Shown here piece by piece: positions 13,985-22,740 of a stretch of DNA of 32,890 nt. The stretch is taken from contig NZ_VJZD01000093.1 in NCBI RefSeq assembly GCF_009377175.1, forward strand, positions 1-32,890, given 5' to 3'. Source of the DNA: Streptomyces adustus (lineage in GTDB: Bacteria > Actinomycetota > Actinomycetes > Streptomycetales > Streptomycetaceae). The notes beneath the pieces were generated by a model. The model was not told where the DNA came from. It ran no database searches and was given only the letters and a program-made list of their open reading frames with translations. How positions within the stretch are numbered: position 1 is the stretch's first letter; each line of letters starts with the position of its first letter. The position numbers were made by a program, and so were the translations under genes.

Positions 13985-14011
13985 TTCGCCTTTCAACTTT
14001 TTAGGTAGACT
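13985..14011 (+). promoter_or_regulatory. Candidate promoter of the MarR gene, leaderless
   Basis: The region before the MarR start is strikingly A/T-rich for this genome. TAGACT at 14006-14011 is a plausible -10 and ends 6 bases before the ATG at 14018. TTCGCC at 13985-13990 is a weak -35 at a 15-base spacing. No Shine-Dalgarno sequence precedes the ATG, so the mRNA may begin at or next to the start codon. Confidence 0.45.
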
Positions 14012-14017
14012 TCATTC

Positions 14018-14494
14018 ATGGAGACCGAAACGGCCACGCGCTGGCTGACCGATGCGGAGCAGTGCGCCTGGCGCACCCACCTGGAGGTCAACAGGCTGTT
14101 GAGTTACCAGCTCGAAAAGGACCTCCAGCCGTTCGGACTGACAATGAACGACTACGAGATCCTGGTGAATCTCTCCGAGTCGGAGGACGTCAGGATGCGG
14201 ATGAGCGACCTGGCCTCCGCCACGCTCCAGTCCAAGAGCCGGCTCTCCCACCAGATCACCCGCATGGAGAACGCGGACCTGGTCCGCCGGGAGAACTGCG
14301 AGTCCGACCGTCGCGGACTGTACGCGGTCCTCACCGAGCACGGCCTGGAGACCATGCAGAAGGTCGCGCCCCACCATGTGGCGTCCGTACGGAGCCACTT
14401 CATCGACCTCGTCTCGCCCGAGGCCCTGGCGGAGCTCGACAAGGCCCTCAAGCCCATCGCCCAGCACCTTCGCGGGCAACGCGGACGCCCCTGA
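14018..14494 (+). CDS. absC: MarR-family regulator, possible AbsC
   Basis: This 158-aa winged-helix regulator of the MarR family is of typical length. A dimerisation helix (CAWRTHLEVNRLLSYQLEKDL) comes first. The DNA-binding domain follows: LTMNDYEILVNLSES, the recognition region MSDLASATLQSKSRLSHQITRME, and the wing with NCESDRRGLYAVLTEHG. Dimerisation helices close the protein. Size, sequence style and neighbourhood recall S. coelicolor AbsC (SCO5405), a MarR protein linked to zinc-dependent control of antibiotic synthesis, but I recognise this from memory only and the symbol is tentative. An inverted repeat lies upstream and could be its own operator. It converges on meaB with a shared terminator between them. 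Confidence 0.7.
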   Translation: METETATRWLTDAEQCAWRTHLEVNRLLSYQLEKDLQPFGLTMNDYEILVNLSESEDVRMRMSDLASATLQSKSRLSHQITRMENADLVRRENCESDRRGLYAVLTEHGLETMQKVAPHHVASVRSHFIDLVSPEALAELDKALKPIAQHLRGQRGRP

Positions 14495-14513
14495 CGGCAC
14501 GCTCCGAGCGAGC

Positions 14514-14550
14514 GACGCGGGCGGATCCCGAACCGGGCTCCGCCCGCGTC
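14514..14550. terminator. Bidirectional terminator between MarR gene and meaB
   Basis: A perfect 12-bp stem (14514-14525 with 14539-14550) extends through one mismatch into four more pairs (CCCG 14527-14530 with CGGG 14534-14537) around an AAC loop. It lies between the convergent MarR and meaB stop codons and can serve both strands. Confidence 0.85.
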
Positions 14551-14559
14551 GGCTCCGGG

Positions 14560-15519
14560 TCAGGAGCTCCGGGTCAGGCCCGCCACCAGTTCGTCCGCCG
14601 CGCGGTACGGATCCAGTTCGCCCGCCACGATCCGCTCCGCCAGCGCGCCCAGACGGCGGTCGCCGTGCAGATCGGCGATGCGTTCGCGCAGCGCCGTGAC
14701 GGCGATCGTCTCGACCTCGCGGGCGGCGCGGGCCCGGCGGCGTTCGGTCAGCACGCCCCGCTCCTCCATCCAGGCCCGGTGCTTCTCCAGGGCCTCGACG
14801 ACCTCGTCGATGCCCTCGGCCCGCGCGGCGACCGTCTTGACGATCGGGGGGCGCCAGTCGCCCGGGGCGCGGGACTCGCCGAGGCCGAGCATGTGGTTCA
14901 GCTCGCGCGCGGTGGCGTCGGCGCCGTCCCGGTCCGCCTTGTTGACGACGTAGACGTCGCCGATCTCCAGGATCCCGGCCTTGGCGGCCTGGATGCCGTC
15001 GCCCATCCCCGGGGCCAGCAGGACCACCGAGGTGTCCGCCTGGGAGGCGATCTCCACCTCCGACTGGCCGACGCCGACCGTCTCCACCAGGACCACGTCG
15101 CAGCCGGCCGCGTCCAGGACGCGGATCGCCTGCGGCGCGGACCAGGCGAGCCCGCCCAGATGGCCGCGGGTCGCCATGGAGCGGATGTAGACGCCGGGGT
15201 CGGAGGAGTGGTCCGACATCCGCACCCGGTCGCCCAGCAGGGCCCCGCCGGAGAACGGCGAGGAGGGGTCGACGGCCAGCACGCCGACCCTCCTGCCCTG
15301 TCTGCGGTACGCGCTCACCAGCGCCGAGGTGGACGTCGACTTGCCGACGCCCGGGGAGCCGGTCAGCCCGACGACGTAGGCGTTGCCGGTGAGCGGGGCC
15401 AGCGCCGCCATGACCTCCCGCAGCTGCGGGGACGCCCCCTCCACCAGGGAGATCAGCCGGGCCACGGCCCGCGGCCGGCCTTCCCTGGCCTGGGTCACCA
15501 GAGAGGAGACGTCCTGCAT
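14560..15519 (-). CDS. meaB: Methylmalonyl-CoA mutase-associated GTPase MeaB
   Basis: This 319-aa G3E-family GTPase protects and reloads adenosylcobalamin-dependent methylmalonyl-CoA mutase. The P-loop GSPGVGKS is at residues 54-61. The DPSSPFSGGALLGDR stretch and the VLVETVGVGQSE switch region are intact, and the base-recognition motif NKAD follows (VYVVNKADRDGA). The C-terminal dimerisation helices are present, so it is full length and apparently functional. ATG 15519 follows GGAGCTGTG. It lies 35 bases downstream of the thiolase gene on the same strand and probably shares its promoter. The mutase itself is not in the window; the epimerase of the same pathway is encoded nearby on the other strand. 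Confidence 0.93.
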   Translation of the reverse strand: MQDVSSLVTQAREGRPRAVARLISLVEGASPQLREVMAALAPLTGNAYVVGLTGSPGVGKSTSTSALVSAYRRQGRRVGVLAVDPSSPFSGGALLGDRVRMSDHSSDPGVYIRSMATRGHLGGLAWSAPQAIRVLDAAGCDVVLVETVGVGQSEVEIASQADTSVVLLAPGMGDGIQAAKAGILEIGDVYVVNKADRDGADATARELNHMLGLGESRAPGDWRPPIVKTVAARAEGIDEVVEALEKHRAWMEERGVLTERRRARAAREVETIAVTALRERIADLHGDRRLGALAERIVAGELDPYRAADELVAGLTRSS

Positions 15520-15554
15520 CACAGCTCCGTTCGCGAGAGGTCGTACAGCGGGAC

Positions 15555-16754
15555 TCAGGCCTTGGGCACCCGCACGATCAGCGCGTCGCCCTGGCCGCCG
15601 CCGCCGCACAGCGCGGCCGCGCCGACCCCGCCGCCGCGGCGCTTCAGCTCCAGCGCCAGGTGCAGCACCAGCCGGGCGCCGGACATGCCGATCGGGTGGC
15701 CCAGGGCGATGGCGCCGCCGTTGACGTTCACCTTTTCCGTGGACACCCCGAGGTCCTTCATTGACTGCACCGCGACGGCGGCGAAGGCCTCGTTGATCTC
15801 GATCAGGTCGAGGTCGGAAACCTCCAGGCCCTCCTTCTTCAGGGCGTGCAGGATCGCGTTCGACGGCTGCGACTGGAGGGAGTTGTCCGGTCCCGCCACA
15901 TTGCCGTGGGCGCCGATCTCGGCGATCCACTCCAGGCCGAGCTCCTGCGCCTTGGCCTTGCTCATCACGACCACGGCCGCCGCGCCGTCGGAGATCTGCG
16001 AGGAGGAACCGGCGGTGATCGTGCCGTCCCGGGTGAACGCCGGGCGCAGCTTGCCCAGGGACTCGGCGGTGGTGTCGCCGCGGATGCCCTCGTCCTTGCT
16101 GAAGACGACCGGCTCGCCCTTGCGCTGCGGGATCTCGACCGGGGTGATCTCGGCCTCGAAGACGCCGTTCTTCTGGGCGGCGGCCGCGCGCTGGTGGGAC
16201 AGCGCGGCGATCTCGTCCTGCTCCGGACGGGCGATGCCCAGGCGGGTGTTGTGCTTCTCGGTGGACTCGCCCATGGCGATGTTCTCGAAGGCGTCGGTCA
16301 GACCGTCGTACGCCATCGCGTCGAGCATCTCCACCGCGCCGTACTTGTAGCCCTCGCGGGACTTCGGCAGCAGGTGGGGGGCGTTGGTCATGGACTCCTG
16401 GCCACCCGCCACGACGATGTCGAACTCGCCCGCGCGGATCAGCTGGTCGGCCAGCGCGATCGCGTCGAGGCCGGACAGGCACACCTTGTTGATCGTCAGC
16501 GCCGGCACGTTCATCGGGATGCCGGCCTTGACGGCGGCCTGGCGGGCCGGGATCTGCCCCGCCCCGGCCTGGAGCACCTGCCCCATGATCACGTACTGCA
16601 CCTGGTCGCCGCCGATCCCCGCACGGTCGAGGGCGGCCTTGATCGCGAAGCCGCCGAGGTCGGCGCCCGAGAAGGACTTCAGCGAGCCCAGCAGCCGTCC
16701 CATGGGCGTACGCGCCCCCGCGACGATCACCGAGCTGTTCGTTCCAGAAGACAT
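15555..16754 (-). CDS. Acetyl-CoA C-acetyltransferase (thiolase)
   Basis: This 399-aa biosynthetic-type thiolase joins two acetyl-CoA to acetoacetyl-CoA, or cleaves the reverse. The nucleophilic cysteine is C92 in TINKVCLSGLDAIA. The histidine is H353 in GGAIALGHPIGMSGAR and the second cysteine is C383 in ALCGGGGQGDALIV. Length and motifs match the AtoB/PhaA group. Acetoacetyl-CoA feeds the ethylmalonyl-CoA route toward methylmalonyl-CoA, which fits its neighbours meaB and the epimerase. ATG 16754 has AAGGGGA about 9 bases upstream; an in-frame extension to 16832 lacks a ribosome-binding site and would run into the promoter. A good promoter is visible upstream (16811-16839). Confidence 0.93.
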   Translation of the reverse strand: MSSGTNSSVIVAGARTPMGRLLGSLKSFSGADLGGFAIKAALDRAGIGGDQVQYVIMGQVLQAGAGQIPARQAAVKAGIPMNVPALTINKVCLSGLDAIALADQLIRAGEFDIVVAGGQESMTNAPHLLPKSREGYKYGAVEMLDAMAYDGLTDAFENIAMGESTEKHNTRLGIARPEQDEIAALSHQRAAAAQKNGVFEAEITPVEIPQRKGEPVVFSKDEGIRGDTTAESLGKLRPAFTRDGTITAGSSSQISDGAAAVVVMSKAKAQELGLEWIAEIGAHGNVAGPDNSLQSQPSNAILHALKKEGLEVSDLDLIEINEAFAAVAVQSMKDLGVSTEKVNVNGGAIALGHPIGMSGARLVLHLALELKRRGGGVGAAALCGGGGQGDALIVRVPKA

Positions 16755-16810
16755 GAGCTGCGATCCCCTTACCGGCTTGCACAGCCGAGGAGTGAACGAG
16801 GGTTTACTCG

Positions 16811-16839
16811 AATGTACTGAGCGGTAGTCCACCCGTCAT
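16811..16839 (-). promoter_or_regulatory. Candidate promoter of the thiolase-meaB operon
   Basis: Read on the minus strand, ATGACG (16839-16834) and TACATT (16816-16811) are separated by exactly 17 bases, a good match to the housekeeping sigma factor. The -10 lies 57 bases before the thiolase start, giving a leader of about 50 bases with a proper ribosome-binding site. Confidence 0.6.
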
Positions 16840-16901
16840 CCGGCTGTCGGTGTGATCGCGCGCACGTTGCGTAACCACTTCCGACGCGCTGCACTGACAA
16901 C

Positions 16902-17342
16902 ATGCTGACGCGAATCGACCACATCGGGATCGCCTGTTTCGACCTCGACAAGACCGTCGAGTTCTACCGTGCGACGTACGGCTTCGAGGTGTTCCACTCC
17001 GAGGTCAACGAGGAACAGGGCGTGCGCGAGGCCATGCTCAAGATCAACGATACGTCCGACGGCGGCGCCTCGTACCTCCAGCTCCTGGAGCCCACCCGTC
17101 CGGATTCCACCGTCGCGAAGTGGCTCGACAAGAACGGCGAGGGTGTCCACCACATCGCTTTCGGTACGGCGGACGTCGACACGGACGCGGCCGACATCAA
17201 GGACAAGGGCGTACGCGTCCTGTACGAGGAGCCACGACGCGGCTCCATGGGGTCGCGAATCACCTTCCTGCACCCCAAGGATTGCCACGGTGTACTGACA
17301 GAACTGGTCACTTCGGCGGCGGTTGAGTCACCTGAGCACTGA
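16902..17342 (+). CDS. mce: Methylmalonyl-CoA epimerase
   Basis: This 146-aa vicinal-oxygen-chelate protein interconverts (2R)- and (2S)-methylmalonyl-CoA. The expected metal ligands are present with family spacing: H7 (RIDHIGIA), Q60 (SYLQLLEP), H84 (EGVHHIAFG) and E134 (GVLTELV). The full ~146-residue fold is intact. (2S)-methylmalonyl-CoA is an extender unit for many Streptomyces polyketides, so the enzyme links primary metabolism to antibiotic supply. The gene is divergent from the thiolase gene. No clear Shine-Dalgarno sequence precedes ATG 16902. The probable scy promoter begins at its stop codon. Confidence 0.94.
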   Translation: MLTRIDHIGIACFDLDKTVEFYRATYGFEVFHSEVNEEQGVREAMLKINDTSDGGASYLQLLEPTRPDSTVAKWLDKNGEGVHHIAFGTADVDTDAADIKDKGVRVLYEEPRRGSMGSRITFLHPKDCHGVLTELVTSAAVESPEH

Positions 17343-17368
17343 CCCTCGTACATATGGGCCGGTAGGGT
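17339..17368 (+). promoter_or_regulatory. Candidate scy promoter
   Basis: CTGACC (17339-17344) overlaps the epimerase stop codon and is followed after 18 bases by TAGGGT (17363-17368), a common vegetative -10 form in Streptomyces. This predicts a scy leader of roughly 175 bases. The leader contains a 7-bp stem, GCGGTCG 17374-17380 with CGACCGC 17396-17402. Confidence 0.55.
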
Positions 17369-17551
17369 TGGGGGCGGTCGTCGCTCACACCAGGGCGACC
17401 GCATGCCGGGGTCCGGGTTTCGGGGGACGAGCGTCGGGGCAGCAGCCCATGCTCCGTCGTTGATCTGACACCATTCCCCGGGGGCCCCGTTCGGCGGATG
17501 GACGGAGCTCGTTGGAGAAGCTTGCGACCAGGGGACGGATGGGACCGCGCA

Positions 17552-20500
17552 GTGCGGGGCTACGAGAGCCAGGAGCGAGAGCCGGCGGCTGACGTCGACC
17601 ACCTCTCTCGATTCGAAGCCGAGATGAAGCGGCTGAAGACCGAGCGGGAAAAGGCGATCCAGCATGCCGAGGACCTCGGCTACCAGGTCGAGGTGCTGCG
17701 CGCCAAGTTGCACGAGGCGCGTCGCACCATCATGTCCCGGCCCGCCTTCGACGGCGGCGATATCGGGTACCAGGCCGAGCAGATGCTGCGCAACGCGCAG
17801 ATGCAGGCGGACCAGCTGCGCCAGGAGGCCGAGCGCGAGATCAGCCAGGCGCGGGCGCAGACCCAGCGTCTCCTCCAGGAGCACGCCGAGCAGGCGGCCC
17901 GCCTCCAGGCAGAGCTGCACCAGGAGGCCGTCACCCGGCGTCAGCAGCTCGACCAGGAGCTGGCGGAACGCCGGCAGACCGTCGAGTCGCACGTCAACGA
18001 GAACGTGGCGTGGGCGGAGCAGCTGCGCGCCCGCAGCGAGTCGCAGGCCCGTCGTCTCCTCGACGACTCCCGCGGCGAGGTCGACCAGGCCATGGCCGCC
18101 GCCCGCGCGGAGGCCGAGCGGGTCACCGCGGAGACCCGGCAGCGGCTCCAGGCCGAGGCCGACGCGGCCCGCGCCGAGGCCGACCAGCTGCTGCGCCGTG
18201 CCCGCACGGACGCCGAGCGCCTGCTGAACGCCGCCTCCACCCAGGCCCAGGAGGCCACCGACCACGCCGAGGCGCTGCGCACCTCCACGGCGAACGAGTC
18301 CGACACCGCCCGCCGCCAGGCCACCGAGCTGAGCCGCGCCGCCGAGCAGCGCATCGCCGAGGCCGACACGGCCCTGCGCGAGGCCCGCGCCGAGGCCGAG
18401 AAGGTGCTCGCCGAGGCCAAGGAGGCCGCCGCCAAGGCGCTCACCACGGCCGAGTCCACCAACGAGCAGCGCACCCGGACCGCCAAGGAGCAGGTCGCCC
18501 GACTGGTCAGCGAGGCCACCAAGGAGGCCGAGGCCACCAAGTCGAGCGCCGACCAGATCGTCGCGGACGCCCGCGCGGAGGCCGAGAAGGTCCTCGCCGA
18601 GGCCGCCGAGAAGGCCCGCAGCGCCACCGCCGAGGAGACCGCCTCCCAGCTGGGCAAGGCCGCGCGCACCGCCGAGGACGTCCTCAACCGGGCGGAGGAG
18701 GACGCGCGCAACACCACCCGGGCCGCCACCGAGGAGGCCGAGCGGATCCGCACCGAGGCGGAGACCGAGGCCGACCGGCTGCGCGCCGAGGCGCACGACA
18801 TCGCCGAGCAGCTCAAGGGCACGGCGAAGGACGACACCAAGGAGTACCGCGCCAAGACCGTCGAGCTCCAGGAGGAGGCGCGACGGCTGCGCGGCGAGGC
18901 CGAGCATCTGCGCTCCGAGGCGGTCGGCGAGGGCGAGAAGATCCGCGCCGAGGCCCGGCGGGAGGCCGTCCAGCAGATCGAGGAGGCGGCCAAGACCGCC
19001 GAGGAACTGCTCGGCAAGGCGAAGGCGGACGCGGACGAGCTGCGCCAGAGCGCCACGACGGACAGCGAGAAGGTCCGCACCGAGGCCATCGAGCGCGCCA
19101 CCGCGCTGCGCCGGCAGGCCGAGGAGACCCTGGAGCGCACCCGCAAGGAGGCCGAGGAGCAGCGCGACAAGGCCACCGAGCAGGCCGAGGGCATCAAGGC
19201 CGACGCCGAGCGGGCCGCGGCCGGACTGCACGAGGACACCGAGCGCGCCATAGCGGCCCGGCAGGCCGAGGCGGCCGACGGGCTGGCCCGGCTGCACACC
19301 GAGGCCGAGGAGCGCATCACGTCGGCCGAGCAGGCGCTGACCGAGGCCCGCGAGGAGGCCGTACGGATCCGCCGCGAGGCCGGCGAGGAGACCGACCGGC
19401 TGCGCGGCGAGTCCGCCGAGCGCATCCGCACCCTCCAGGCGCAGGCCGAGGCGGAGGCCGAGCGGCTGCGCGACGAGGCCGCCGCCGACGCGTCCGCCTC
19501 CCGTGCCGAGGGCGAGACCGTCGCCGTACGACTGCGTACGGATGCCGTGACCGAGGCCGAGCGGCTGAAGACGGAGGCCCAGGAGACCGCCGACCGGGTG
19601 CGCTCCGAGGCGCAGGCCGCCGCCGAGCGGCTGGCCACGGAGGCGTCGGAGACGCTGGCCGCCGCCCAGGAGGAGGCCGCCCGTCGGCGTCGCGAGGCCG
19701 AGGAGCTCCTCGGCTCCGCCCGCCAGGAGGCCGACCAGGAGCGCGAGCGGGCCCGCGAGCAGAGCGAGGAGCTGCTGGCCTCGGCGCGCAAGCGGGTCGA
19801 GGACGCGCAGACCGAGGCCGTGCGCCTGGTCGAGGAGGCCGAGCGGCGCGCCGGCGAACTGGTGTCGGCCGCCGAGCAGCACGCCCAGCAGGTACGCGAC
19901 TCCGTCACCGGGCTGCACGAGCAGGCGCAGGAGGAGATCACGGGGCTGCGCTCCGCCGCCGAGCACTCGGCGGACCGTACCCGCCGGGAGGCCGAGGAGG
20001 AGGCGGACCGCGTCCGCACCGACGCCTACGCCGAGCGGGAGCGGGCCGGCGAGGACGCCGCGCGGCTCCGGCGCGAGGCGCACGAGGAGGCCGAGGCCGC
20101 CAAGGCGCTCGCCGAGCGCACCATGGCGGAGGCGATCGCCGAGTCCGAGCGGCTGCGTTCGGACGCGGCCGCGCACGCCCAGAACGTGCGCACCGAGGCC
20201 TCCGAGGTGACCGCGAAGGCCGAGCAGGACGCCTCGCGCACCCGGGCGGAGGCCCGGGAGGACGCCAACCGGATCCGTTCGGAGGCGGCGACCCAGGCCG
20301 ACACCCTCGTCACCGAGGTCACGGCGGAGACGGAACGTCTTCAGTCGGAGACGGCCGCGGAGACCGAGCGGGTCCGGTCCGAGGCGGTCGCCAAGGCCGA
20401 GAAGCTGATCGGGGACGCGAAGGGCGACGCGGAGCGGCTGCGTGCCGGTGCCGCCGAGACGGTCGGTTCCGCGCAGCGGCACGCCGAGCGCACGCGCGCC

Positions 20501-21400
20501 GAGGCCGAGCGGGTGCGCACGGTCGCGGCGGCGGAGGCCGACCGGCTGGTGTCCCAGGCGCGCGAGGAGACCGAGCGCACCCTGGACGAGGCCCGCAAGG
20601 AAGCCAACAAGCGGCGTTCGGAGGCGGCCGAGCAGGTCGACACGCTCATCACGGAGACCACGGCCGAGGCCGACAAGCTGCTCACCGAGGCCCAGCAGCA
20701 GGCACTTCAGACCACGGCGGACGCCGAGTCCCAGGCGGACACGATGGTCGGCGCGGCCCGCAGCGAGGCCGAGCGGCTGGTGTCCGAGGCGACGATCGAG
20801 GGCAACGGGCTGGTGGAGAAGTCCCGTGCGGACGCGGACGAGCTGCTCGTCGGCGCCCGCCGGGACGCCACGGCGATCCGCGAGCGCGCGCAGGAGCTGC
20901 GCGACCGCATCACGTCCGAGATCGAGGCCCTGCACGAGCGGGCCCGCCGTGAGGCGTCGGAGACGATGAAGTCGACCGGTGACCGCTGCGACGCGCTCAT
21001 CAAGGCTTCCGAGGAACAGCTCGGCAAGGCGCAGTCGAAGGCCAAGGAACTGCTGTCGGAGGCCAGCTCCGAGGCGGGCAAGGTGCGCATCGCCGCCGTG
21101 AAGAAGGCGGAGCTGCTCCTGAAGGAGGCCGAGCAGAAGAAGGCGTCGCTGGTGCGCGAGGCCGAGGAGCTCAAGGCGGAGGCGATCCGCGAGGCGCGCG
21201 CCACCGTCGAGGAGGGCAAGCGCGAGCTGGAGGTGCTGGTGCGCCGCCGCGAGAACATCAACACCGAGATCTCCCGGGTCCAGGACGTGCTGGAGGCGCT
21301 GGAGTCGTTCGAGGCGCCGGGCGCCGGCAAGGACGGGGCGGTCAAGGCGGGCGCGACCGTGGGCACACAGCGTCCGGGCGGCAAGCCGTCGGAGAGCTAG
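17552..21400 (+). CDS. scy: Scy, long coiled-coil polarisome scaffold
   Basis: This protein of 1282 aa from the GTG start is almost entirely coiled coil, dominated by Ala, Glu, Arg and Thr in A-E-A-E-R-x-R-x-E-A-type repeats. The first ~60 residues (SRFEAEMKRLKTEREKAIQ, DLGYQVEVLRAKLHEAR) look like a conventional heptad coiled coil. The very long remainder shows the hendecad-like pattern described for Scy and FilP as a 51-residue repeat. The tail after about residue 1255 is short, Gly/Ala-rich and probably disordered. Scy organises the tip polarisome with DivIVA and FilP and thereby sets hyphal growth and branching sites. I chose GTG 17552 (VRGYESQEREPAADVDHL) from remembered orthologues and a GGGA upstream; an ATG at 17498 adds 18 residues and cannot be excluded. 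The order epimerase-scy-filP matches S. coelicolor. Confidence 0.93.
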   Translation: MRGYESQEREPAADVDHLSRFEAEMKRLKTEREKAIQHAEDLGYQVEVLRAKLHEARRTIMSRPAFDGGDIGYQAEQMLRNAQMQADQLRQEAEREISQARAQTQRLLQEHAEQAARLQAELHQEAVTRRQQLDQELAERRQTVESHVNENVAWAEQLRARSESQARRLLDDSRGEVDQAMAAARAEAERVTAETRQRLQAEADAARAEADQLLRRARTDAERLLNAASTQAQEATDHAEALRTSTANESDTARRQATELSRAAEQRIAEADTALREARAEAEKVLAEAKEAAAKALTTAESTNEQRTRTAKEQVARLVSEATKEAEATKSSADQIVADARAEAEKVLAEAAEKARSATAEETASQLGKAARTAEDVLNRAEEDARNTTRAATEEAERIRTEAETEADRLRAEAHDIAEQLKGTAKDDTKEYRAKTVELQEEARRLRGEAEHLRSEAVGEGEKIRAEARREAVQQIEEAAKTAEELLGKAKADADELRQSATTDSEKVRTEAIERATALRRQAEETLERTRKEAEEQRDKATEQAEGIKADAERAAAGLHEDTERAIAARQAEAADGLARLHTEAEERITSAEQALTEAREEAVRIRREAGEETDRLRGESAERIRTLQAQAEAEAERLRDEAAADASASRAEGETVAVRLRTDAVTEAERLKTEAQETADRVRSEAQAAAERLATEASETLAAAQEEAARRRREAEELLGSARQEADQERERAREQSEELLASARKRVEDAQTEAVRLVEEAERRAGELVSAAEQHAQQVRDSVTGLHEQAQEEITGLRSAAEHSADRTRREAEEEADRVRTDAYAERERAGEDAARLRREAHEEAEAAKALAERTMAEAIAESERLRSDAAAHAQNVRTEASEVTAKAEQDASRTRAEAREDANRIRSEAATQADTLVTEVTAETERLQSETAAETERVRSEAVAKAEKLIGDAKGDAERLRAGAAETVGSAQRHAERTRAEAERVRTVAAAEADRLVSQAREETERTLDEARKEANKRRSEAAEQVDTLITETTAEADKLLTEAQQQALQTTADAESQADTMVGAARSEAERLVSEATIEGNGLVEKSRADADELLVGARRDATAIRERAQELRDRITSEIEALHERARREASETMKSTGDRCDALIKASEEQLGKAQSKAKELLSEASSEAGKVRIAAVKKAELLLKEAEQKKASLVREAEELKAEAIREARATVEEGKRELEVLVRRRENINTEISRVQDVLEALESFEAPGAGKDGAVKAGATVGTQRPGGKPSES

Positions 21401-21430
21401 CGGGCCGGAGGGCCGGAGCGCTGGAACCGT

Positions 21431-21466
21431 CGGTCGAGGTCCGCCTTTCGGGGCGGACCTCGACCG
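21431..21466 (+). terminator. scy terminator
   Basis: CGGTCGAGGTCCGCC (21431-21445) pairs perfectly over 15 bp with 21452-21466 around a TTTCGG loop, and CTTTG follows. It starts 30 bases after the scy stop codon and separates scy from filP transcriptionally. Confidence 0.9.
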
Positions 21467-21754
21467 CTTTGCTGCCGGTCCGACGCCGGAGCGGTCCCGT
21501 GCGTCGGCGGTGTCGTCGGCCCGATGTGACGCAATCGACGATGAGGGCCGTGAGGCCTGAGAGACACTCAGCAGATCGTGAGAGTTCCGTTAAGGTCTGG
21601 GGTCTTTGACCGGGTTTTTGGCAAGCCGTCCTGTGGTGAGCCACCCAAAAGGGGTGTCATTCTCCAGATCAAACACGTATCCGCTCGATGACACACCGCT
21701 TAGGCCCCTAGGATTCCACCTATCACCTCACCGGTCTCATTCGACAGGAACCCC
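21467..21754 (+). promoter_or_regulatory. filP upstream region with candidate promoter
   Basis: This gap contains no gene. It is more A/T-rich than the surroundings and should carry the filP promoter. The best -10 is TAGGAT at 21709-21714; ATGACA at 21688-21693 is a possible -35 but only 15 bases away. A second -35-like TTGACC at 21606-21611 lacks a convincing partner. AGGAA at 21743-21747 is the filP ribosome-binding site. The length (about 290 bases) leaves room for developmental control sites that I cannot identify. Confidence 0.4.
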
Positions 21755-22690
21755 ATGAGCGACACTTCCCCCTACGGCTTCGAGCTTGTGCGGCGTGGGT
21801 ACGACCGCGCTCAGGTGGACGAACGCATCTCGAAGCTCGTCTCCGACCGCGACAGCGCTCTGGCCCGTATCACCGCTCTCGAGAAGCGCATCGAGGAGCT
21901 CCACCTCGAAACGCAGAACGCCCAGGCTCAGGTGAGCGACGCCGAGCCGTCGTACGCCGGTCTCGGCGCGCGTGTCGAGAAGATCCTCCGCCTCGCCGAG
22001 GAGGAGGCCAAGGACCTGCGCGAGGAGGCCCGCCGCGCGGCCGAGCAGCACCGCGAGCTCGCCGAGTCCGCCGCTCAGCAGGTCCGCAACGACGCCGAGT
22101 CGTTCGCCGCCGAGCGCAAGTCCAAGGCCGAGGACGAGGGCGTCCGGATCGTCGAGAAGGCCAAGAGCGACGCCTCGCAGCTGCGCGCCGAGGCCCAGAA
22201 GGACGCGCAGTCCAAGCGCGAGGAGGCCGACGCCCTCTTCGAGGAGACCCGCGCCAAGGCCGCGCAGGCCGCCGCCGACTTCGAGACGAACCTGGCCAAG
22301 CGCCGCGAGCAGTCCGAGCGCGACCTGGCCTCGCGTCAGCAGAAGGCCGAGAAGCGCCTGGCGGAGATCGAGCACCGCGCCGAGCAGCTGCGCCTGGAGG
22401 CCGAGAAGCTGCGCACGGACGCCGAGCGCCGGGCCCGCCAGACGGTGGAGACGGCCCAGCGTCAGGCCGAGGACATCGTGGCGGACGCGAACGCCAAGGC
22501 CGACCGCATCCGTTCGGAATCCGAGCGTGAGCTGGCCGCGCTGACCAACCGTCGCGACTCGATCAACGCTCAGCTGACGAACGTCCGTGAGATGCTCGCC
22601 ACGCTCACCGGTGCCGCGGTGGCCGCCGCCGGCAGCCCGGCCGACGACGAGCCGATCTCCCGCGGGGTTCCGGCCCAGCAGACCCGGTAA
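21755..22690 (+). CDS. filP: FilP, intermediate-filament-like coiled-coil protein
   Basis: This 311-aa cytoskeletal protein forms filaments and gradients near hyphal tips and interacts with DivIVA and Scy. The N-terminus YGFELVRRGYDRAQVDERIS resembles the DivIVA-type membrane/tip region. A short heptad coil follows (LVSDRDSALARITALEKRIEEL). From about residue 70 the protein becomes a long Ala/Glu/Arg/Lys-rich coiled coil like Scy (KILRLAEEEAKDLREEARR and similar). The C-terminal ~40 residues (after REMLATLTGAAVAAAG) are non-coil. Length equals that known for FilP. ATG 21755 has AGGAA 7 bases upstream. It follows scy in the same direction but has its own upstream region and terminator. Confidence 0.95.
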   Translation: MSDTSPYGFELVRRGYDRAQVDERISKLVSDRDSALARITALEKRIEELHLETQNAQAQVSDAEPSYAGLGARVEKILRLAEEEAKDLREEARRAAEQHRELAESAAQQVRNDAESFAAERKSKAEDEGVRIVEKAKSDASQLRAEAQKDAQSKREEADALFEETRAKAAQAAADFETNLAKRREQSERDLASRQQKAEKRLAEIEHRAEQLRLEAEKLRTDAERRARQTVETAQRQAEDIVADANAKADRIRSESERELAALTNRRDSINAQLTNVREMLATLTGAAVAAAGSPADDEPISRGVPAQQTR

Positions 22691-22706
22691 GTCCTTCACG
22701 ACAGCA

Positions 22707-22740
22707 AAGGCCCGTACCCTCTCCCGGGGGCGCGGGCCTT
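22707..22740 (+). terminator. filP terminator
   Basis: AAGGCCCG (22707-22714) pairs with CGGGCCTT (22733-22740). Inside, CCC and GGG blocks extend the stem imperfectly around a TCTC-containing loop. It begins 17 bases after the filP stop codon. Confidence 0.75.

Noticed and set aside
14062..16350. A 762-residue plus-strand frame across MarR, meaB and the thiolase
   Set aside because: It crosses three well-supported genes and a terminator and shows only arginine/glycine-rich shadow composition.
16964..20935. A 1323-residue open frame antisense to scy, rich in Leu, Gly and Arg
   Set aside because: It is the reverse reading of the Ala/Glu/Arg repeats of scy in G+C-rich DNA. Its composition is repetitive, it runs through the epimerase gene, and it has no recognisable domain or start signals.
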